Part shown: positions 17,196 through 27,048 of the stretch, in pieces
Layout: every line of letters begins with the position of its first letter
Numbering within the stretch: the stretch's first letter is position 1
Origin: Herminiimonas sp.
Lineage (GTDB): Bacteria; Pseudomonadota; Gammaproteobacteria; Burkholderiales; Burkholderiaceae_D
Length of the DNA stretch: 37,854 nucleotides
Assembly: GCA_027310305.1 (NCBI GenBank)
Contig: DAIDBD010000090.1
Location: forward strand, 1-37,854
Direction: 5' to 3'
Position numbers and translations under genes: made by a program
Notes under the pieces: model-generated
What the model was told of the DNA's origin: nothing
What the model saw: only the letters and a program-made list of their open reading frames with translations
Database searches by the model: none

Positions 17196-17220
17196 GCGGT
17201 CTGCTCGTTCTCCTGGGCGC

Positions 17221-18552
17221 TTAACGCGTAGGAATTCCGCCCTTGAAATTCGCTTTGCGAAGCAATGATTCGTACTGCTGCGACATGACGTAGTTTTGTA
17301 CCTGCGCCATGAAGTCCATTGTTACCACTACTATAATCAATAGTGAAGTTCCGCCGAAGTAAAATGGCACCTTCCAGCGAGCAATCAAAAACTCAGGCAA
17401 TAAACTCACCAGCGTTATATACACCGCACCGACCAAAGTCAGGCGCGTCAAAATCTTGTCAATGTAGCGCGCCGTCTGATCACCAGGGCGAATGCCCGGC
17501 ACGAATGCGCCGCTCTTCTTGAGGTTATCCGCAGTTTCTTTGCTGTTGAATACAAGTGCGGTATAAAAAAAGCAAAAGAATACAATCGCACCGGCGTACA
17601 GCAATGCATGGATCGGTTCGCCCGGCGCCATCGATGCCGCCAGATCTTTCAGGAAACGAATAAACGGATTGGTCGTATCGCCTGAAGTAAACCAGCTTGT
17701 AATCGTCGCCGGAAACAAAATGATCGACGATGCGAAAATAGGCGGGATTACACCGGCCATATTCAATTTCAATGGCAGATGGCTGCTCTGGCCGCCGTAA
17801 ATCTTGTTTCCAACCTGACGCTTGGCATAATTGACCAGTATCTTGCGTTGACCTCGTTCGATGAAAACCACCACAAAGGTAACGCCTGCCACCACCGCGC
17901 AGATCAGGATGGCTGACAACGCATTCATTGAGCCGGTCCGCACAAGCTCAAGCAAGCCGCCAACTGCATGCGGCAGGCCTGCGGCAATGCCGGCGAAGAT
18001 AATGATCGAAATACCGTTACCCAAGCCGCGCTCGGTAATTTGCTCGCCCAGCCACATCAAGAACATGGTGCCGGTAACCAAGGTCACTACCGTGGTAAAA
18101 CGGAATGCAAGACCCGGATCAATTACCAAGCCTGCCTGCGATTCCAGCGCGACTGCGATGCCAAGGCCCTGGAAAGTTGCCAGCAGCAACGTGCCGTAAC
18201 GGGTGTATTGCGTAATCTTGCGTCGACCCGATTCGCCTTCCTTCTTTAACGCTTCCAGCTGCGGCGACACCACCGACATCAGCTGCATGATGATCGATGC
18301 CGAAATATACGGCATGATACCCAGCGCAAAAATCGTAAAGCGAGACAGCGCACCACCCGAGAACATGTTGAACATGCCCAGAATGCCGCCCTGATTCTGC
18401 TTGAACAGTTCAGCCAATTGCGTCGGATCGATACCCGGCACAGGAATGTGCGCGCCGATCCTGAATACCACCAATGCTGCCAACAAGAACCACAAGCGCC
18501 CCCAGGGGAAGCCACTTGCCGCACTTTTAGCCAATTGAGGAGTAGTCGCCAA
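17221..18552 (-). CDS. secY: Protein translocase subunit SecY
   Basis: A 443-residue ten-helix channel of the Sec translocon. Family features include the plug region [12 protein letters not shown] (32-43), the helix-two/three segment [20 protein letters not shown] (65-84), and the cytosolic C5 loop around [17 protein letters not shown] used for SecA and ribosome binding. The start is a TTG at 18552, six bases after GGAG; no in-frame ATG is nearby and the homologous N-terminus (ATTPQLAKS) begins exactly here. It lies between rplO and infA in the spc operon. It would export, among others, the cytochrome and DsbD precursors encoded in this window. Confidence 0.97.
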   Translation of the reverse strand: MATTPQLAKSAASGFPWGRLWFLLAALVVFRIGAHIPVPGIDPTQLAELFKQNQGGILGMFNMFSGGALSRFTIFALGIMPYISASIIMQLMSVVSPQLEALKKEGESGRRKITQYTRYGTLLLATFQGLGIAVALESQAGLVIDPGLAFRFTTVVTLVTGTMFLMWLGEQITERGLGNGISIIIFAGIAAGLPHAVGGLLELVRTGSMNALSAILICAVVAGVTFVVVFIERGQRKILVNYAKRQVGNKIYGGQSSHLPLKLNMAGVIPPIFASSIILFPATITSWFTSGDTTNPFIRFLKDLAASMAPGEPIHALLYAGAIVFFCFFYTALVFNSKETADNLKKSGAFVPGIRPGDQTARYIDKILTRLTLVGAVYITLVSLLPEFLIARWKVPFYFGGTSLLIIVVVTMDFMAQVQNYVMSQQYESLLRKANFKGGIPTR

Positions 18553-18577
18553 TGTTTACTCCGATCAGACTGCCGAT

Positions 18578-19009
18578 TTACGCAACCGAGCCGCCAGCGG
18601 CCTCAATTGCAGCTTTGGCGCCCTTGGTTGCAATCAACCCTTTAAGCGTCACTTTCTTGCTGATCTCACCGGACAAAATGACTCGCACCACTCGCGCCAA
18701 TTCGGAAACGATGCCGGCTTGTTTCAACGCCAGGATATCGACTTCGCCGACAGGCAGGTTTTCCAGGTCCGACAACCGAACTTCCGCCTTATATGGCGCT
18801 GCCAGCGATTTGAAGCCACGCTTCGGCAAACGACGCTGCAGCGGCATCTGGCCACCTTCGAAGCCGACTTTATGGAAGCCGCCCGAACGAGATTTTTGAC
18901 CCTTATGCCCACGCCCGGCCGTCTTGCCCAAACCTGAACCAATGCCACGGCCAACACGGCGCTTGTAGTGCTTGGCGCCATCCGCCGGCTGAATATTATT
19001 CAATTCCAT
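18578..19009 (-). CDS. rplO: 50S ribosomal protein L15
   Basis: A 143-residue late-assembly protein of the 50S. The N-terminal arm carries the glycine-rich RNA-binding run [19 protein letters not shown] (18-36), followed by the globular C-terminal half. The start [12 protein letters not shown] at 19009 is preceded by GGAG with a six-base spacer and matches the family N-terminus; an upstream ATG six codons earlier lacks support. It sits between rpmD and secY as in the standard spc operon. Confidence 0.97.
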   Translation of the reverse strand: MELNNIQPADGAKHYKRRVGRGIGSGLGKTAGRGHKGQKSRSGGFHKVGFEGGQMPLQRRLPKRGFKSLAAPYKAEVRLSDLENLPVGEVDILALKQAGIVSELARVVRVILSGEISKKVTLKGLIATKGAKAAIEAAGGSVA

Positions 19010-19036
19010 GATTTGCTCCATTCGCAAGCCGATGGC

Positions 19037-19231
19037 TTACGAAACCACTTTCACCAGATACGATACCTTGTTGATCATGCCGCGCACTGCCGGCGTGTCT
19101 TCCAATTCGGCAACCGAATTAATACCGCGCAAGCCCAGACCGCGAACCGTCGCCCGATGCGTTTCACGCGTACCGATCAGGCCCATGACCAATTTAACCT
19201 TGACCGTCTTTGCCGCTGCTGTTTTTACCAT
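19037..19231 (-). CDS. rpmD: 50S ribosomal protein L30
   Basis: A 64-residue bacterial L30, a small alpha/beta protein of the 50S near the 5S rRNA. The core reads [20 protein letters not shown], with the [19 protein letters not shown]-type stretch shared by the family. The start at 19231 is six bases after GAGGTG, which overlaps the rpsE stop region ten bases upstream. E. coli L30 is 59 residues; the few extra N-terminal residues (MVKTAAAK) are common in betaproteobacteria. Confidence 0.96.
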   Translation of the reverse strand: MVKTAAAKTVKVKLVMGLIGTRETHRATVRGLGLRGINSVAELEDTPAVRGMINKVSYLVKVVS

Positions 19232-19241
19232 TCTGATCACC

Positions 19242-19760
19242 TCAGCCCAAAATTTCTTCAACGGATTTGCCGCGCTTGGCAGCAATTTCCGACGGGGTAT
19301 TCATTTTGGACAAGCCATTCAACGTTGCACGCACCATGTTGTAAGGGTTGGTCGAACCATTCGACTTCGCCACCACGTTCGTGACGCCCATTACCTCGAA
19401 AATCGCGCGCATCGGACCGCCGGCAATGACACCGGTACCGTCTTTTGCGGGCGCCATCAACACCGATGACGCACCATGCTTGCCGGTCACGGTATGTTGC
19501 AACGTACCGTTCTTCAACGTGACCTTGATCATCTTGCGACGCGCCTCTTCCATTGCCTTTTGCACAGCGACCGGCACTTCCTTCGACTTGCCTTTACCCA
19601 TGCCGATGCGGCCATCGCCATCACCCACCACAGCCAATGCGGCGAAGCCCATGATACGGCCGCCTTTAACCACCTTGGTCACACGGTTGACCGCGATCAT
19701 TTTTTCGCGCATGCCGTCATCCGGCTTGTCGCTTTGCATTTTTGATTGCATTTTTGCCAT
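19242..19760 (-). CDS. rpsE: 30S ribosomal protein S5
   Basis: A 172-residue protein at the mRNA entry channel, needed for decoding accuracy and with the spectinomycin-contact loop near [13 protein letters not shown] (27-39). The double-stranded-RNA-binding-like N domain and the C domain ([18 protein letters not shown]-type) are both complete. No substitution that would obviously give spectinomycin resistance is visible, although this was judged by eye. AAGGA precedes the ATG by nine bases. Flanked by rplR and rpmD. Confidence 0.98.
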   Translation of the reverse strand: MAKMQSKMQSDKPDDGMREKMIAVNRVTKVVKGGRIMGFAALAVVGDGDGRIGMGKGKSKEVPVAVQKAMEEARRKMIKVTLKNGTLQHTVTGKHGASSVLMAPAKDGTGVIAGGPMRAIFEVMGVTNVVAKSNGSTNPYNMVRATLNGLSKMNTPSEIAAKRGKSVEEILG

Positions 19761-19772
19761 GAGGATTCTTCC

Positions 19773-20135
19773 TTAAAACTTCAGACCGGCTTCGCGCGCA
19801 GCTTCCGCAACTGCCTTGACACGGCCGTGATAACGGAAACCGGAGCGATCAAATGCCACTTCGGCAATCCCGGCTTTCAATGCTTTTTCCGCTACGCGCT
19901 TGCCTATCAAGGCTGCTGCTGCGGTATTGCCGCCTTTGCCCGATTGGCCAGCCAGCTCCTGACGCACTTCGGCTTCCACCGTGGATGCCGAAGCCAATAT
20001 TTTTGCATCCGGACCAATAATGCTTGCATAGATGTGCAAGTTAGTACGATGCACGGCCAAGCGATTCACTTTCAGCTCTGCAATCTTGGCGCGAGTTTGG
20101 CGTCCGCGGCGCAGACGTGATTGTTTCTTGTCCAT
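19773..20135 (-). CDS. rplR: 50S ribosomal protein L18
   Basis: A 120-residue 5S rRNA-binding protein. The basic N-terminus [15 protein letters not shown] and the C-terminal stretch [27 protein letters not shown]-like end (seen as [13 protein letters not shown] and REAGLKF) are diagnostic. The ATG at 20135 is chosen over a TTG two codons upstream because the family begins at MDKK and GGGG lies seven bases before it. It follows rplF by 12 bases. Confidence 0.97.
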   Translation of the reverse strand: MDKKQSRLRRGRQTRAKIAELKVNRLAVHRTNLHIYASIIGPDAKILASASTVEAEVRQELAGQSGKGGNTAAAALIGKRVAEKALKAGIAEVAFDRSGFRYHGRVKAVAEAAREAGLKF

Positions 20136-20147
20136 CGTCAACCCCTA

Positions 20148-20681
20148 TTACTTCTTCTTGGTTTCTTTAAGCACTACTCGCTCATCAGAGTAGCGAACGC
20201 CTTTGCCTTTGTAAGGCTCGGGAGGACGGTAAGCGCGAACTTCGGCAGCGACTTGCCCGACTTGCTGGCGGTCGATTCCCTTGATCTGAATCTCGGTCTG
20301 CGTTGGCGTAGCGCACGTCACGCCTTGCGGCATCTGGTGCACCACCGGATGGGAGAAACCGAGAGACAGATTCAGTTTGTCGCCTTGCGCCTGCGCCTTG
20401 TAACCCACGCCAACCAGGCTCAATTTTTTCTCGAAGCCTTTGGTGACGCCATTGACCATGTTATTGACCAACGCACGCAACGTACCGGACATCGCATTGG
20501 CTTCGCGGCTGTCGTTGGCGGCCTCAAATTTAAGCGTGCCGTCATTATTCACAACTTTTACCAAGCCGCTCAAGGACTGGGAAAGCGAACCTAACGGACC
20601 TTTTACAGTGATCAGCGCTGCGGTGATGGTCGCTTCCGCGCCCTTCGGCAGTGCAATCGGCATTTTACCTACACGAGACAT
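20148..20681 (-). CDS. rplF: 50S ribosomal protein L6
   Basis: A 177-residue protein of two homologous domains located near the sarcin-ricin loop and factor-binding site. The start [14 protein letters not shown] and the end [19 protein letters not shown] are typical; the C-terminal [13 protein letters not shown] motif is the family signature. AAGGAG precedes the ATG at 20681 by six bases, which decides against an in-frame start 15 codons upstream. The length equals that of E. coli L6. It lies between rpsH and rplR. Confidence 0.98.
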   Translation of the reverse strand: MSRVGKMPIALPKGAEATITAALITVKGPLGSLSQSLSGLVKVVNNDGTLKFEAANDSREANAMSGTLRALVNNMVNGVTKGFEKKLSLVGVGYKAQAQGDKLNLSLGFSHPVVHQMPQGVTCATPTQTEIQIKGIDRQQVGQVAAEVRAYRPPEPYKGKGVRYSDERVVLKETKKK

Positions 20682-20691
20682 GTTGCGCTCC

Positions 20692-21087
20692 TTAGGCCAC
20701 GTAGCAAATAACTTCGCCACCGACACCGGTTGCGCGCGCTTTGCGGTCTGTCATGACACCCTTGGGCGTCGATACAATCGCCACACCCAAGCCATTCATC
20801 ACGTTCGGAATCTCGTCTTTGCCCTTGTAGACACGCAGCCCCGGACGGGACACGCGCTCCAGGCGCTCGATGACGGGACGTCCGGCATAATATTTCAAAC
20901 CGATCTTCAATTCCGCCTTGCCGGCCGCTTCGGCCACGGCAAAATCTTCAATGTAACCCTCGTCCTTGAGGACGTTTGCAATCGCAACCTTGACTTTGGA
21001 CGACGGCATTGCAACCGTGGTCTTTTGCACGACTTGTGCGTTGCGGATACGGGTCAGCATATCGGCGATAGGATCGCTCATACTCAT
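20692..21087 (-). CDS. rpsH: 30S ribosomal protein S8
   Basis: A 131-residue primary 16S rRNA-binding protein (helix 21). The start [18 protein letters not shown] and the C-terminal [18 protein letters not shown] are family signatures. In E. coli, S8 represses the spc operon by binding the rplE start region; whether the same fold exists here was not established. AGGAG lies eight bases before the ATG. Neighbours are rpsN and rplF, ten to fourteen bases away. Confidence 0.98.
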   Translation of the reverse strand: MSMSDPIADMLTRIRNAQVVQKTTVAMPSSKVKVAIANVLKDEGYIEDFAVAEAAGKAELKIGLKYYAGRPVIERLERVSRPGLRVYKGKDEIPNVMNGLGVAIVSTPKGVMTDRKARATGVGGEVICYVA

Positions 21088-21101
21088 CGCTTATTCTCCT
21101 A

Positions 21102-21407
21102 TTACCAGCTGGCTTTAGTCATACCCGGGATTTCACCGCGCATGGCGGTTTCACGGAGTTTTGTACGGCCCAAACCGAACATGCGGTAAGTGCCACGCGG
21201 ACGACCGGTTATCGAGCAACGATTGCGTTGACGGGTCGGGGCCGAGTTACGCGGTAGCGCCTGCAATTTCAGGCGCGCTTCGTAGCGCTCTTCTTCCGAC
21301 TTCGATTGATCATCAATGATTGCCTTTAACTCGGCGCGCTTGCCAGCATATTTCTTCACCAGGTCGGCGCGCTTTTGTTCACGGTTAATCAGTGCCAGTT
21401 TTGCCAT
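21102..21407 (-). CDS. rpsN: 30S ribosomal protein S14 (zinc-independent form)
   Basis: A 101-residue S14 of the long, zinc-free type: it has one cysteine in [14 protein letters not shown] and lacks the CxxC pairs of the short zinc form. It binds the 16S head near the A and P sites. The C-terminus [18 protein letters not shown] is diagnostic. GAGG lies five bases before the ATG. It sits between rplE and rpsH, the usual spc order. Confidence 0.98.
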   Translation of the reverse strand: MAKLALINREQKRADLVKKYAGKRAELKAIIDDQSKSEEERYEARLKLQALPRNSAPTRQRNRCSITGRPRGTYRMFGLGRTKLRETAMRGEIPGMTKASW

Positions 21408-21414
21408 GGCAGCC

Positions 21415-21954
21415 TCAGTTTCTGAACGGAAATTTAAATGCGGCGAGAAGCGCTTTTGCTTCGTCGTCGGTCTTCGCTGTCGTCGTGATGCTGATATTCA
21501 TGCCACGCAACGCGTCAATCTTGTCGTACTCGATCTCGGGGAAAATGATCTGTTCTTTCACACCGATGTTGTAATTGCCGCGACCATCGAATGCACGACC
21601 GGAGACGCCGCGGAAGTCGCGTACGCGCGGCAGCGCAACGGTAATGAAACGATCGAGAAATTCATACATCTGCGCGCCGCGCAGAGTCACCATGCAACCG
21701 ATCGGATAACCTTCACGAATCTTGAAACCGGCAATCGCCTTGCGCGCCTTGGTCACCACCGGCTTCTGGCCGGCGATCTTGGTCAGATCGCCAACAGCGT
21801 GCTCAATGATCTTCTTGTCGGCAACCGCTTCCGACAGGCCCATGTTCAGGGTGATCTTGGTAAGCCGCGGAACTTCCATTACCGACTTGTACGCGAATTT
21901 TGCGGTCAGGTCGGCAACGACCTTTTCTTTATAGAATTCTTGGAGACGGGCCAT
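21415..21954 (-). CDS. rplE: 50S ribosomal protein L5
   Basis: A 179-residue 5S rRNA-binding protein of the central protuberance that also touches the P-site t[33 protein letters not shown] and the C-terminal [16 protein letters not shown] are typical. The ATG is two bases after the rplX stop, and its Shine-Dalgarno AAGGTG lies inside the last rplX codons, so translation is coupled to rplX. The length matches E. coli L5. Confidence 0.98.
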   Translation of the reverse strand: MARLQEFYKEKVVADLTAKFAYKSVMEVPRLTKITLNMGLSEAVADKKIIEHAVGDLTKIAGQKPVVTKARKAIAGFKIREGYPIGCMVTLRGAQMYEFLDRFITVALPRVRDFRGVSGRAFDGRGNYNIGVKEQIIFPEIEYDKIDALRGMNISITTTAKTDDEAKALLAAFKFPFRN

Positions 21955-21956
21955 GA

Positions 21957-22271
21957 TTACACCTTAACCGCTTCGCCACTGGACCTGTAGACGCGGACTT
22001 TCTTGCCATCCACCGTCTTGACGCCAGCACGATCTGCCTTACCCGTTGCCGCATTGAACAATGCGACATTGGACACATGAATTGGCATCAGCTTGTCGAC
22101 GATGCCGCCTGTTATACCGGTCATCGGGTTCGGCTTGGTCGCTTTTTTAGCGACATTGATACCCTCAACCACGACGTAATCAACATCAACGCGCTGCTTC
22201 ACCACACCGCGCTTGCCCTTGTCCTTGCCGGTCAAAACGATGACTTCGTCGTTTGTTCGAATCTTATCCAT
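21957..22271 (-). CDS. rplX: 50S ribosomal protein L24
   Basis: A 104-residue assembly initiator of the 50S with an N-terminal KOW motif ([17 protein letters not shown], about 11-27), then the conserved [12 protein letters not shown]. The ATG at 22271 follows GGAG by five bases; the GTG two codons upstream overlaps this site and is rejected. It lies nine bases after the rplN stop. Confidence 0.97.
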   Translation of the reverse strand: MDKIRTNDEVIVLTGKDKGKRGVVKQRVDVDYVVVEGINVAKKATKPNPMTGITGGIVDKLMPIHVSNVALFNAATGKADRAGVKTVDGKKVRVYRSSGEAVKV

Positions 22272-22280
22272 GACCACTCC

Positions 22281-22649
22281 TTACAGAACTTCTGGCGCAA
22301 GCGACACAATCTTCATGAAGCGCTCAGTACGCAACTCACGCGTGACCGGCCCAAAAATACGCGTGCCGATCGGCTCCAGCTTTGCATTCAACAAAACAGC
22401 GGCGTTGCCGTCGAACTTCACCAACGAGCCATCTTGACGACGCACGCCTTTGGCTGTGCGCACGACAACGGCATTGTAAATTTCGCCTTTTTTCACGCGG
22501 CCACGTGGCGCGGCCACCTTGACGGTTACTTTAATCACATCGCCAATACCCGCGTAGCGGCGCTTGGAACCGCCCAGCACCTTGATGCACATGACTTCAC
22601 GCGCACCCGTGTTGTCGGCTACTTCGAGCCGGCTTTCAGTTTGAATCAT
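22281..22649 (-). CDS. rplN: 50S ribosomal protein L14
   Basis: A 122-residue intersubunit-face protein that contacts 16S helix 14 and is the docking site of the silencing factor Rsf[21 protein letters not shown] at the start is a nearly invariant family sequence, and the end [13 protein letters not shown] is typical. It is the first gene of the spc group, about 200 bases downstream of a good promoter, with a long untranslated leader. The Shine-Dalgarno is weak (GGGAAAG, about ten bases upstream). Confidence 0.98.
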   Translation of the reverse strand: MIQTESRLEVADNTGAREVMCIKVLGGSKRRYAGIGDVIKVTVKVAAPRGRVKKGEIYNAVVVRTAKGVRRQDGSLVKFDGNAAVLLNAKLEPIGTRIFGPVTRELRTERFMKIVSLAPEVL

Positions 22650-22849
22650 AATATTTTCTTTCCCAACTTAACCCGCTCATTTCCGCACAATGCGGCCTCA
22701 CGGTCAGTCTTGGTCCTGCCAGATCGCTTAACTTAACCACATTAAGACGTGCTGATTAGGTGGACAATTTCCAAAACTTCCTGCCATTACTCGAACTGCA
22801 GGGCATTTATGCCGCCCTTGCAAAATGCATGGCAAGAACGAAGCCAAAC

Positions 22850-22878
22850 ATTATGTCAGCAAAATACCGCGCCTGCAA
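22850..22878 (-). promoter_or_regulatory. spc operon promoter
   Basis: On the minus strand TTGCAG (22878-22873) and CATAAT (22855-22850) are 17 bases apart, and TGA directly before the -10 makes it an extended -10. It begins right after the rpsQ stop, leaving a leader of about 190 bases before rplN. The leader contains a small perfect hairpin (22683-22695) and a larger imperfect one around 22797-22821. The position equals that of the E. coli spc promoter. Confidence 0.75.
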
Positions 22879-22885
22879 CTATTAC

Positions 22886-23158
22886 TTAAACTATTTGCGC
22901 GACCTGCACCACGCGCGTCACCGTCCAGGCTTTCGTCTTTGAAATCGGACGGCCTTCCTGAATTTCAACCACATCGCCGGTCTTGGCTTGGTTGGCTTCA
23001 TCATGCGCATGATATTTATTCGATCTCATGATGATTTTGCCGTACAGCGGATGCTTGACATGGCGCTCGATCAGCACCGTGACGGTCTTGTCCATCTTGT
23101 CGGAGACCACTTTGCCAGTCAGCGTGCGCTTGAGCGCTGGTTTCACCGGATCGTTCAT
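22886..23158 (-). CDS. rpsQ: 30S ribosomal protein S17
   Basis: A 90-residue OB-fold primary binder of 16S rRNA. The core [20 protein letters not shown] and the [23 protein letters not shown]-type stretch (seen as [20 protein letters not shown]) are diagnostic. The ATG overlaps the rpmC stop by one base (TAATG), so translation is coupled. It is the last gene of the S10 group; a 236-base gap with the spc promoter follows. Confidence 0.98.
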   Translation of the reverse strand: MNDPVKPALKRTLTGKVVSDKMDKTVTVLIERHVKHPLYGKIIMRSNKYHAHDEANQAKTGDVVEIQEGRPISKTKAWTVTRVVQVAQIV

Positions 23159-23349
23159 TATTTGGCGTCCTTCTGATTCATGACCGTCTTAACGCGTGCG
23201 ATGTCGCGGCGCACTTTCTTGAGTTGTGAAGTATTGTTCAACTGCTGCGTAGCAATTTGCATGCGCAGGCCGAATTGCGCCTTCAACAAATCATTGAGCT
23301 CTTTGCTCAAAGCAGCTTCGTCTTTGCCGCGGAGTTCAGATGTTTTCAT
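23158..23349 (-). CDS. rpmC: 50S ribosomal protein L29
   Basis: A 63-residue helical-hairpin protein at the exit tunnel, near the trigger factor and SRP docking site. [14 protein letters not shown], then [20 protein letters not shown] and [15 protein letters not shown] are typical. GGAG lies six bases before the ATG. It shares one base with the start of rpsQ and follows rplP by 12 bases. Confidence 0.97.
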   Translation of the reverse strand: MKTSELRGKDEAALSKELNDLLKAQFGLRMQIATQQLNNTSQLKKVRRDIARVKTVMNQKDAK

Positions 23350-23361
23350 ATTTCACTCCAA

Positions 23362-23781
23362 TTATTGGCCGACTTGACGGATGACGAACTTGGTCAATAG
23401 CGGCAGTTTGGCTGCAGCCAGGCGAAACGCTTCGCGCGCCAATGTTTCATCGACACCATCCATCTCGTACAGTACTTTACCCGGCTGAATTTCAGCCACG
23501 TAATATTCAGGATTGCCTTTACCGTTACCCATCCGGACTTCAGCAGGCTTTTGCGAAATCGGCTTGTCCGGAAAAATACGGATCCAGATCCGCCCGCCGC
23601 GTTTGATGTGACGGGTCATCGCACGACGCGCAGCTTCGATCTGGCGAGCGGTAATGCGACCACGACCAACCGCCTTCAAGCCAAACTCACCGAACGACAC
23701 AGCGGTGCCGCGCGTATGGGAAATGCCCTTGTTGCGGCCCTTCTGTTCTTTACGATATTTTCTGCGTGCTGGTTGCAGCAT
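23362..23781 (-). CDS. rplP: 50S ribosomal protein L16
   Basis: A 139-residue protein beside the A-site tRNA elbow. The start [19 protein letters not shown] and the stretch [20 protein letters not shown] are diagnostic, as is [20 protein letters not shown]. The arginine of [10 protein letters not shown] corresponds to the position hydroxylated by YcfD in E. coli. The start is two bases after the rpsC stop with AGGAG inside the rpsC end, so the genes are translationally coupled. Confidence 0.98.
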   Translation of the reverse strand: MLQPARRKYRKEQKGRNKGISHTRGTAVSFGEFGLKAVGRGRITARQIEAARRAMTRHIKRGGRIWIRIFPDKPISQKPAEVRMGNGKGNPEYYVAEIQPGKVLYEMDGVDETLAREAFRLAAAKLPLLTKFVIRQVGQ

Positions 23782-23783
23782 GA

Positions 23784-24650
23784 TTATTCTCCTGCTTTCT
23801 CAGCCGGGGCAGCAGCAGCTCCGTCCGGCTTTTTAGCGCGAACTCGTTTAGCGGCGGCCGGCGCCGTTGCAGCACCAGCCGGTGCTGCGGCAACGGCAGC
23901 CTGACCTTCGGGACGCTTGGCGCGCGGAGGACGGGCACCGCCACTTGGCTTGCCATCATCACGACGCGGTGCGCGTCGCTTGGTGTCGTCTTCTTTGGTC
24001 AAATCGACTGGCGGCTCGCCACTGGCAAGACGATCGCCTTTGTATACCCACACCTTGATGCCGATGATGCCGTAAGTCGTTTGCGCTTCGCCAAAACCGT
24101 AATCGATGTCAGCACGCAAGGTATGCAGCGGCACGCGGCCTTCGCGATACCATTCCTTACGCGCGATCTCGATGCCGTTCAAACGGCCCGACGACATGAT
24201 CTTGATGCCCTGAGCACCAAGGCGCATTGCATTTTGCATTGCGCGCTTCATCGCACGACGGAACATGATGCGCTTTTCCAATTGTTGCGCAATCGAATCG
24301 GCAATCAGTTGCGCATCGGTTTCCGGCTTGCGAATTTCTTCGATATTCACATGCACCGGAACGCCCATCATCTTGGTCAAGGCGGACTTGAGAATTTCGA
24401 TGTCCTCGCCCTTTTTACCAATGACCACGCCAGGGCGCGAGCTGTAAATCGTGATGCGCGCATTCTTCGCCGGACGCTCGATAACGACGCGACCAACGGA
24501 AGCATTCTTCAGCTTCGTCTTCAGGTACTCGCGAACCTTCAGATCTTCGTTGAGCATGGTGGCGAAATTACCATTGCCGGCATACCAGCGCGAACCCCAG
24601 TTGCGCGTAACCGCAAGACGAAAGCCGGTTGGATGTATCTTCTGTCCCAT
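23784..24650 (-). CDS. rpsC: 30S ribosomal protein S3, with long Ala/Pro/Lys-rich tail
   Basis: A 288-residue protein at the mRNA entry site with helicase-related function. [18 protein letters not shown] at the start, the KH domain with [15 protein letters not shown] (about 74-88), and the C-terminal domain ending near [11 protein letters not shown] (about 199-209) are normal. From about residue 215 to 288 there is a low-complexity basic tail rich in Ala, Pro, Arg and Lys, about 55 residues longer than E. coli S3 (233). AAGGAG precedes the ATG by five bases. It lies between rplV and rplP. Confidence 0.98.
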   Translation of the reverse strand: MGQKIHPTGFRLAVTRNWGSRWYAGNGNFATMLNEDLKVREYLKTKLKNASVGRVVIERPAKNARITIYSSRPGVVIGKKGEDIEILKSALTKMMGVPVHVNIEEIRKPETDAQLIADSIAQQLEKRIMFRRAMKRAMQNAMRLGAQGIKIMSSGRLNGIEIARKEWYREGRVPLHTLRADIDYGFGEAQTTYGIIGIKVWVYKGDRLASGEPPVDLTKEDDTKRRAPRRDDGKPSGGARPPRAKRPEGQAAVAAAPAGAATAPAAAKRVRAKKPDGAAAAPAEKAGE

Positions 24651-24659
24651 CGTGACTCC

Positions 24660-24989
24660 TTAGTTACCGACAGTCACGTAAATGTGACAGGATTGTTTAG
24701 AGATACGATCACCCCGGCCTTTTGCACGCGCTGTGAAGCGCTTCAAGACCGAACCTTTTTCGACATAAATCGTCGTGACTTTCAACTCATCGATATCGGC
24801 AGCATCATTGTGCTCGGCGTTCGCAATTGCGGACTCCAGCACTTTCTTGATGATGACTGCGCCTTTTTTCGGGCTGAATGTCAGAATATTGAGTGCCTGA
24901 TCGACTTTTTTACCGCGGATCAGATCGGCAACCAGACGGCCTTTTTGGGCCGACAGTCGTACGCCACGGAGGATAGCTTTAGTTTCCAT
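24660..24989 (-). CDS. rplV: 50S ribosomal protein L22
   Basis: A 109-residue protein whose long beta hairpin lines the exit tunnel and, with L4, forms its constriction. [20 protein letters not shown] at the start, [20 protein letters not shown] in the middle and [16 protein letters not shown] in the hairpin are diagnostic. Two adjacent ATGs (24992 and 24989) are possible; the second fits the family N-terminus and gives a seven-base spacing from AAGG. No macrolide-resistance deletion is obvious in the hairpin. Confidence 0.97.
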   Translation of the reverse strand: METKAILRGVRLSAQKGRLVADLIRGKKVDQALNILTFSPKKGAVIIKKVLESAIANAEHNDAADIDELKVTTIYVEKGSVLKRFTARAKGRGDRISKQSCHIYVTVGN

Positions 24990-24998
24990 CATCGGACC

Positions 24999-25274
24999 TT
25001 ATTTCTTAGCCTTCTTATCAGCAGCATGACCCTTGAACGTACGGGTCAGCGCGAATTCGCCGAGCTTGTGACCAACCATGTTTTCTGAAACATACACCGG
25101 CACATGTTGTTTGCCGTTATGCACCGCGATCGTCAGCCCGATGAAGTCCGGCATGATCGTCGAACGGCGCGACCAGGTCTTGATCGGCTTCTTGTCTTTG
25201 GTCGCTTGCGCGGTCTCGACTTTTTTCACCAGGTGGGCGTCGCAGAACGGCCCTTTTTTCAATGAACGTGTCAT
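24999..25274 (-). CDS. rpsS: 30S ribosomal protein S19
   Basis: A 91-residue head protein that forms a complex with S13 near the A site. [19 protein letters not shown] at the start, [20 protein letters not shown] in the centre and [16 protein letters not shown] near the end are near-invariant family stretches. AAGGA lies six bases before the ATG. Flanked by rplB and rplV with gaps of nine bases or fewer. Confidence 0.98.
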   Translation of the reverse strand: MTRSLKKGPFCDAHLVKKVETAQATKDKKPIKTWSRRSTIMPDFIGLTIAVHNGKQHVPVYVSENMVGHKLGEFALTRTFKGHAADKKAKK

Positions 25275-25283
25275 GTCTTATCC

Positions 25284-26111
25284 TTATTTCTTGCCGCGGC
25301 GCGAGACGATCATCGAAGTCGTGCGCTTGTTGCGACGCGTCTTCTTGCCTTTGGTCTGCTGGCCCCATGGCGATACCGGATGGCGACCTGCGGCCGTCTT
25401 GCCTTCACCACCGCCGTGCGGATGGTCAACCGGGTTCATGACCACACCGCGAACGGTCGGACGAACACCACGCCAACGCATTGCACCGGCCTTACCAATC
25501 TTGCGCAGGCTATGCTCGGCATTGCCGACTTCGCCTATGGTTGCACGGCATTCGATATGCACGCGGCGAACTTCACCGGAGCGCAAACGAACTTGAGCGT
25601 ACGTACCTTCACGTGCCATCAACACCACACCGGCACCGGCGGTACGCGCCATTTGCGCGCCTTTGCCAGGCAGCATCTCGACACAATGCATGACCGTACC
25701 AACCGGGATATTGCGAATCGGCAGACAGTTGCCCGACTTGATCGGCGCTTCCGAACCATTCATCAACTGATCGCCAACCGACAGACCTTTGGTAGCAATG
25801 ATGTACTGACGCTCACCGTCGGCGTAGCACAACAAAGCAATATTCGCGGTACGGTTTGGATCGTATTCGATACGCTCCACTTTCGCCGAAATGCCATCCT
25901 TGTTGCGCTTGAAGTCAATCACGCGATAATGCTGCTTATGACCACCACCGATATGACGGGTAGTGATATGACCGTTGTTGTTACGACCAGCGGTTTTCGA
26001 TTTCTTTTCAATCAAGCCGGCAAACGGGCGGCCTTTATACAGGTCGGGATTAACGACCTTGACCATTCCGCGACGACCTGGCGAAGTCGGTTTGACTTTA
26101 ACGAGTGCCAT
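25284..26111 (-). CDS. rplB: 50S ribosomal protein L2
   Basis: A 275-residue primary 23S rRNA-binding protein needed for subunit association and peptidyl transfer. [20 protein letters not shown] opens it; [20 protein letters not shown], the SH3-like domain with [20 protein letters not shown], and the catalytic-region motif [15 protein letters not shown] are all present. The histidine of HPHGG corresponds to E. coli His229. The ATG shares one base with the rplW stop (TAATG), and GGAGG lies seven bases upstream. Confidence 0.99.
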   Translation of the reverse strand: MALVKVKPTSPGRRGMVKVVNPDLYKGRPFAGLIEKKSKTAGRNNNGHITTRHIGGGHKQHYRVIDFKRNKDGISAKVERIEYDPNRTANIALLCYADGERQYIIATKGLSVGDQLMNGSEAPIKSGNCLPIRNIPVGTVMHCVEMLPGKGAQMARTAGAGVVLMAREGTYAQVRLRSGEVRRVHIECRATIGEVGNAEHSLRKIGKAGAMRWRGVRPTVRGVVMNPVDHPHGGGEGKTAAGRHPVSPWGQQTKGKKTRRNKRTTSMIVSRRGKK

Positions 26112-26428
26112 TATTTAGCCTCCTCGGTGAAGTTGATTTCCTGGCCTGGCTTCAGACACACAAACGCACGCTTGGTGTGATTGCGGCGACCATTGAATCG
26201 ACCAGTACGCTTTTGCTTTCCCTCGCGGTTGGCAACTTGCACCGATTCCACTTGAACCTTGAACAACAGCTCGACAGCCGCCCTGATTTCCGGCTTGGTT
26301 GCGTCCGGCGCAACGAGAAAAACGACTTGCTCGTTTTTCTCTGCAACGAACGTAGCCTTTTCGGAAATCACCGGAGCCAGCAATACTTTCATCAAGCGCT
26401 CTTCGCTATGTTTGATAACTGCGCTCAT
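26111..26428 (-). CDS. rplW: 50S ribosomal protein L23
   Basis: A 105-residue tunnel-exit protein, the main docking site for trigger factor and SRP. The family core is [20 protein letters not shown] (16-35), and the C-terminus [15 protein letters not shown] is typical. Its ATG overlaps the rplD stop as ATGA, and its stop overlaps the rplB start as TAATG, so three genes are translationally chained. AGGAG lies eight bases upstream of the ATG. Confidence 0.98.
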   Translation of the reverse strand: MSAVIKHSEERLMKVLLAPVISEKATFVAEKNEQVVFLVAPDATKPEIRAAVELLFKVQVESVQVANREGKQKRTGRFNGRRNHTKRAFVCLKPGQEINFTEEAK

Positions 26429-27045
26429 GCCAGCATCTCCTCAATCTTGGCCAATGCCAATTTGGTGATCAGGATCTTCTTGTAGAACACCAATGAAACC
26501 GGATCAGCATGACGCGGCTCGCAGACCAGCACATTCGGCAAATTACGCGAAGCCAGCAGCAGATTTTCATCCAGGCTATCGGTTATTACCAACACGGAAT
26601 CCAGACCCATGTCTTTCAGTTTTTGTGACAAGAGCTTGGTCTTGGGCGCATCAACCGTCAGATTTTCAATGATGGACAAACGACCTTCACGCGCCAACTG
26701 CGACAATATCGAACAGATACCTGCGCGATACATCTTCTTGTTGACCTTGTGCGAGAAATTTTCTTCCGGCGAATTCGGGAAGATCCGACCGCCGCCACGC
26801 CACAGCGGCGATGACGACATACCGGCACGAGCACGACCCGTACCTTTTTGACGCCACGGCTTTTTGGTCGTGTGATGCACTTCTTCACGATCTTTTTGCT
26901 TACGGTTACCGCTGCGCGCGTTGGCCTGGTAAGCAACCACGACCTGGTGAATCAGCGCTTCGTTATAGTCGCGGCCGAAAATCGTATCCGGCGCAGCAAC
27001 ATTCGAAGCAGCTTGACCTTGGTCATTCAGGAGCTTGAGTTCCAT
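26425..27045 (-). CDS. rplD: 50S ribosomal protein L4
   Basis: A 206-residue protein with a globular RNA-binding fold and an extended loop in the exit tunnel: [21 protein letters not shown] (about 64-84) is the tunnel loop and macrolide-contact region, split here by eye. In E. coli, L4 represses the S10 operon by attenuation and translational control; the leader ahead of rplC here is only about 90 bases and its ability to do this was not judged. GGAG precedes the ATG, which lies three bases after the rplC stop. Confidence 0.98.
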   Translation of the reverse strand: MELKLLNDQGQAASNVAAPDTIFGRDYNEALIHQVVVAYQANARSGNRKQKDREEVHHTTKKPWRQKGTGRARAGMSSSPLWRGGGRIFPNSPEENFSHKVNKKMYRAGICSILSQLAREGRLSIIENLTVDAPKTKLLSQKLKDMGLDSVLVITDSLDENLLLASRNLPNVLVCEPRHADPVSLVFYKKILITKLALAKIEEMLA

Positions 27046-27048
27046 TGA

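Noticed and set aside
22811-22855. 14-codon frame at the beginning of the spc leader
   Set aside because: Its ATG overlaps the -10, so it would not be on the transcript; no SD.
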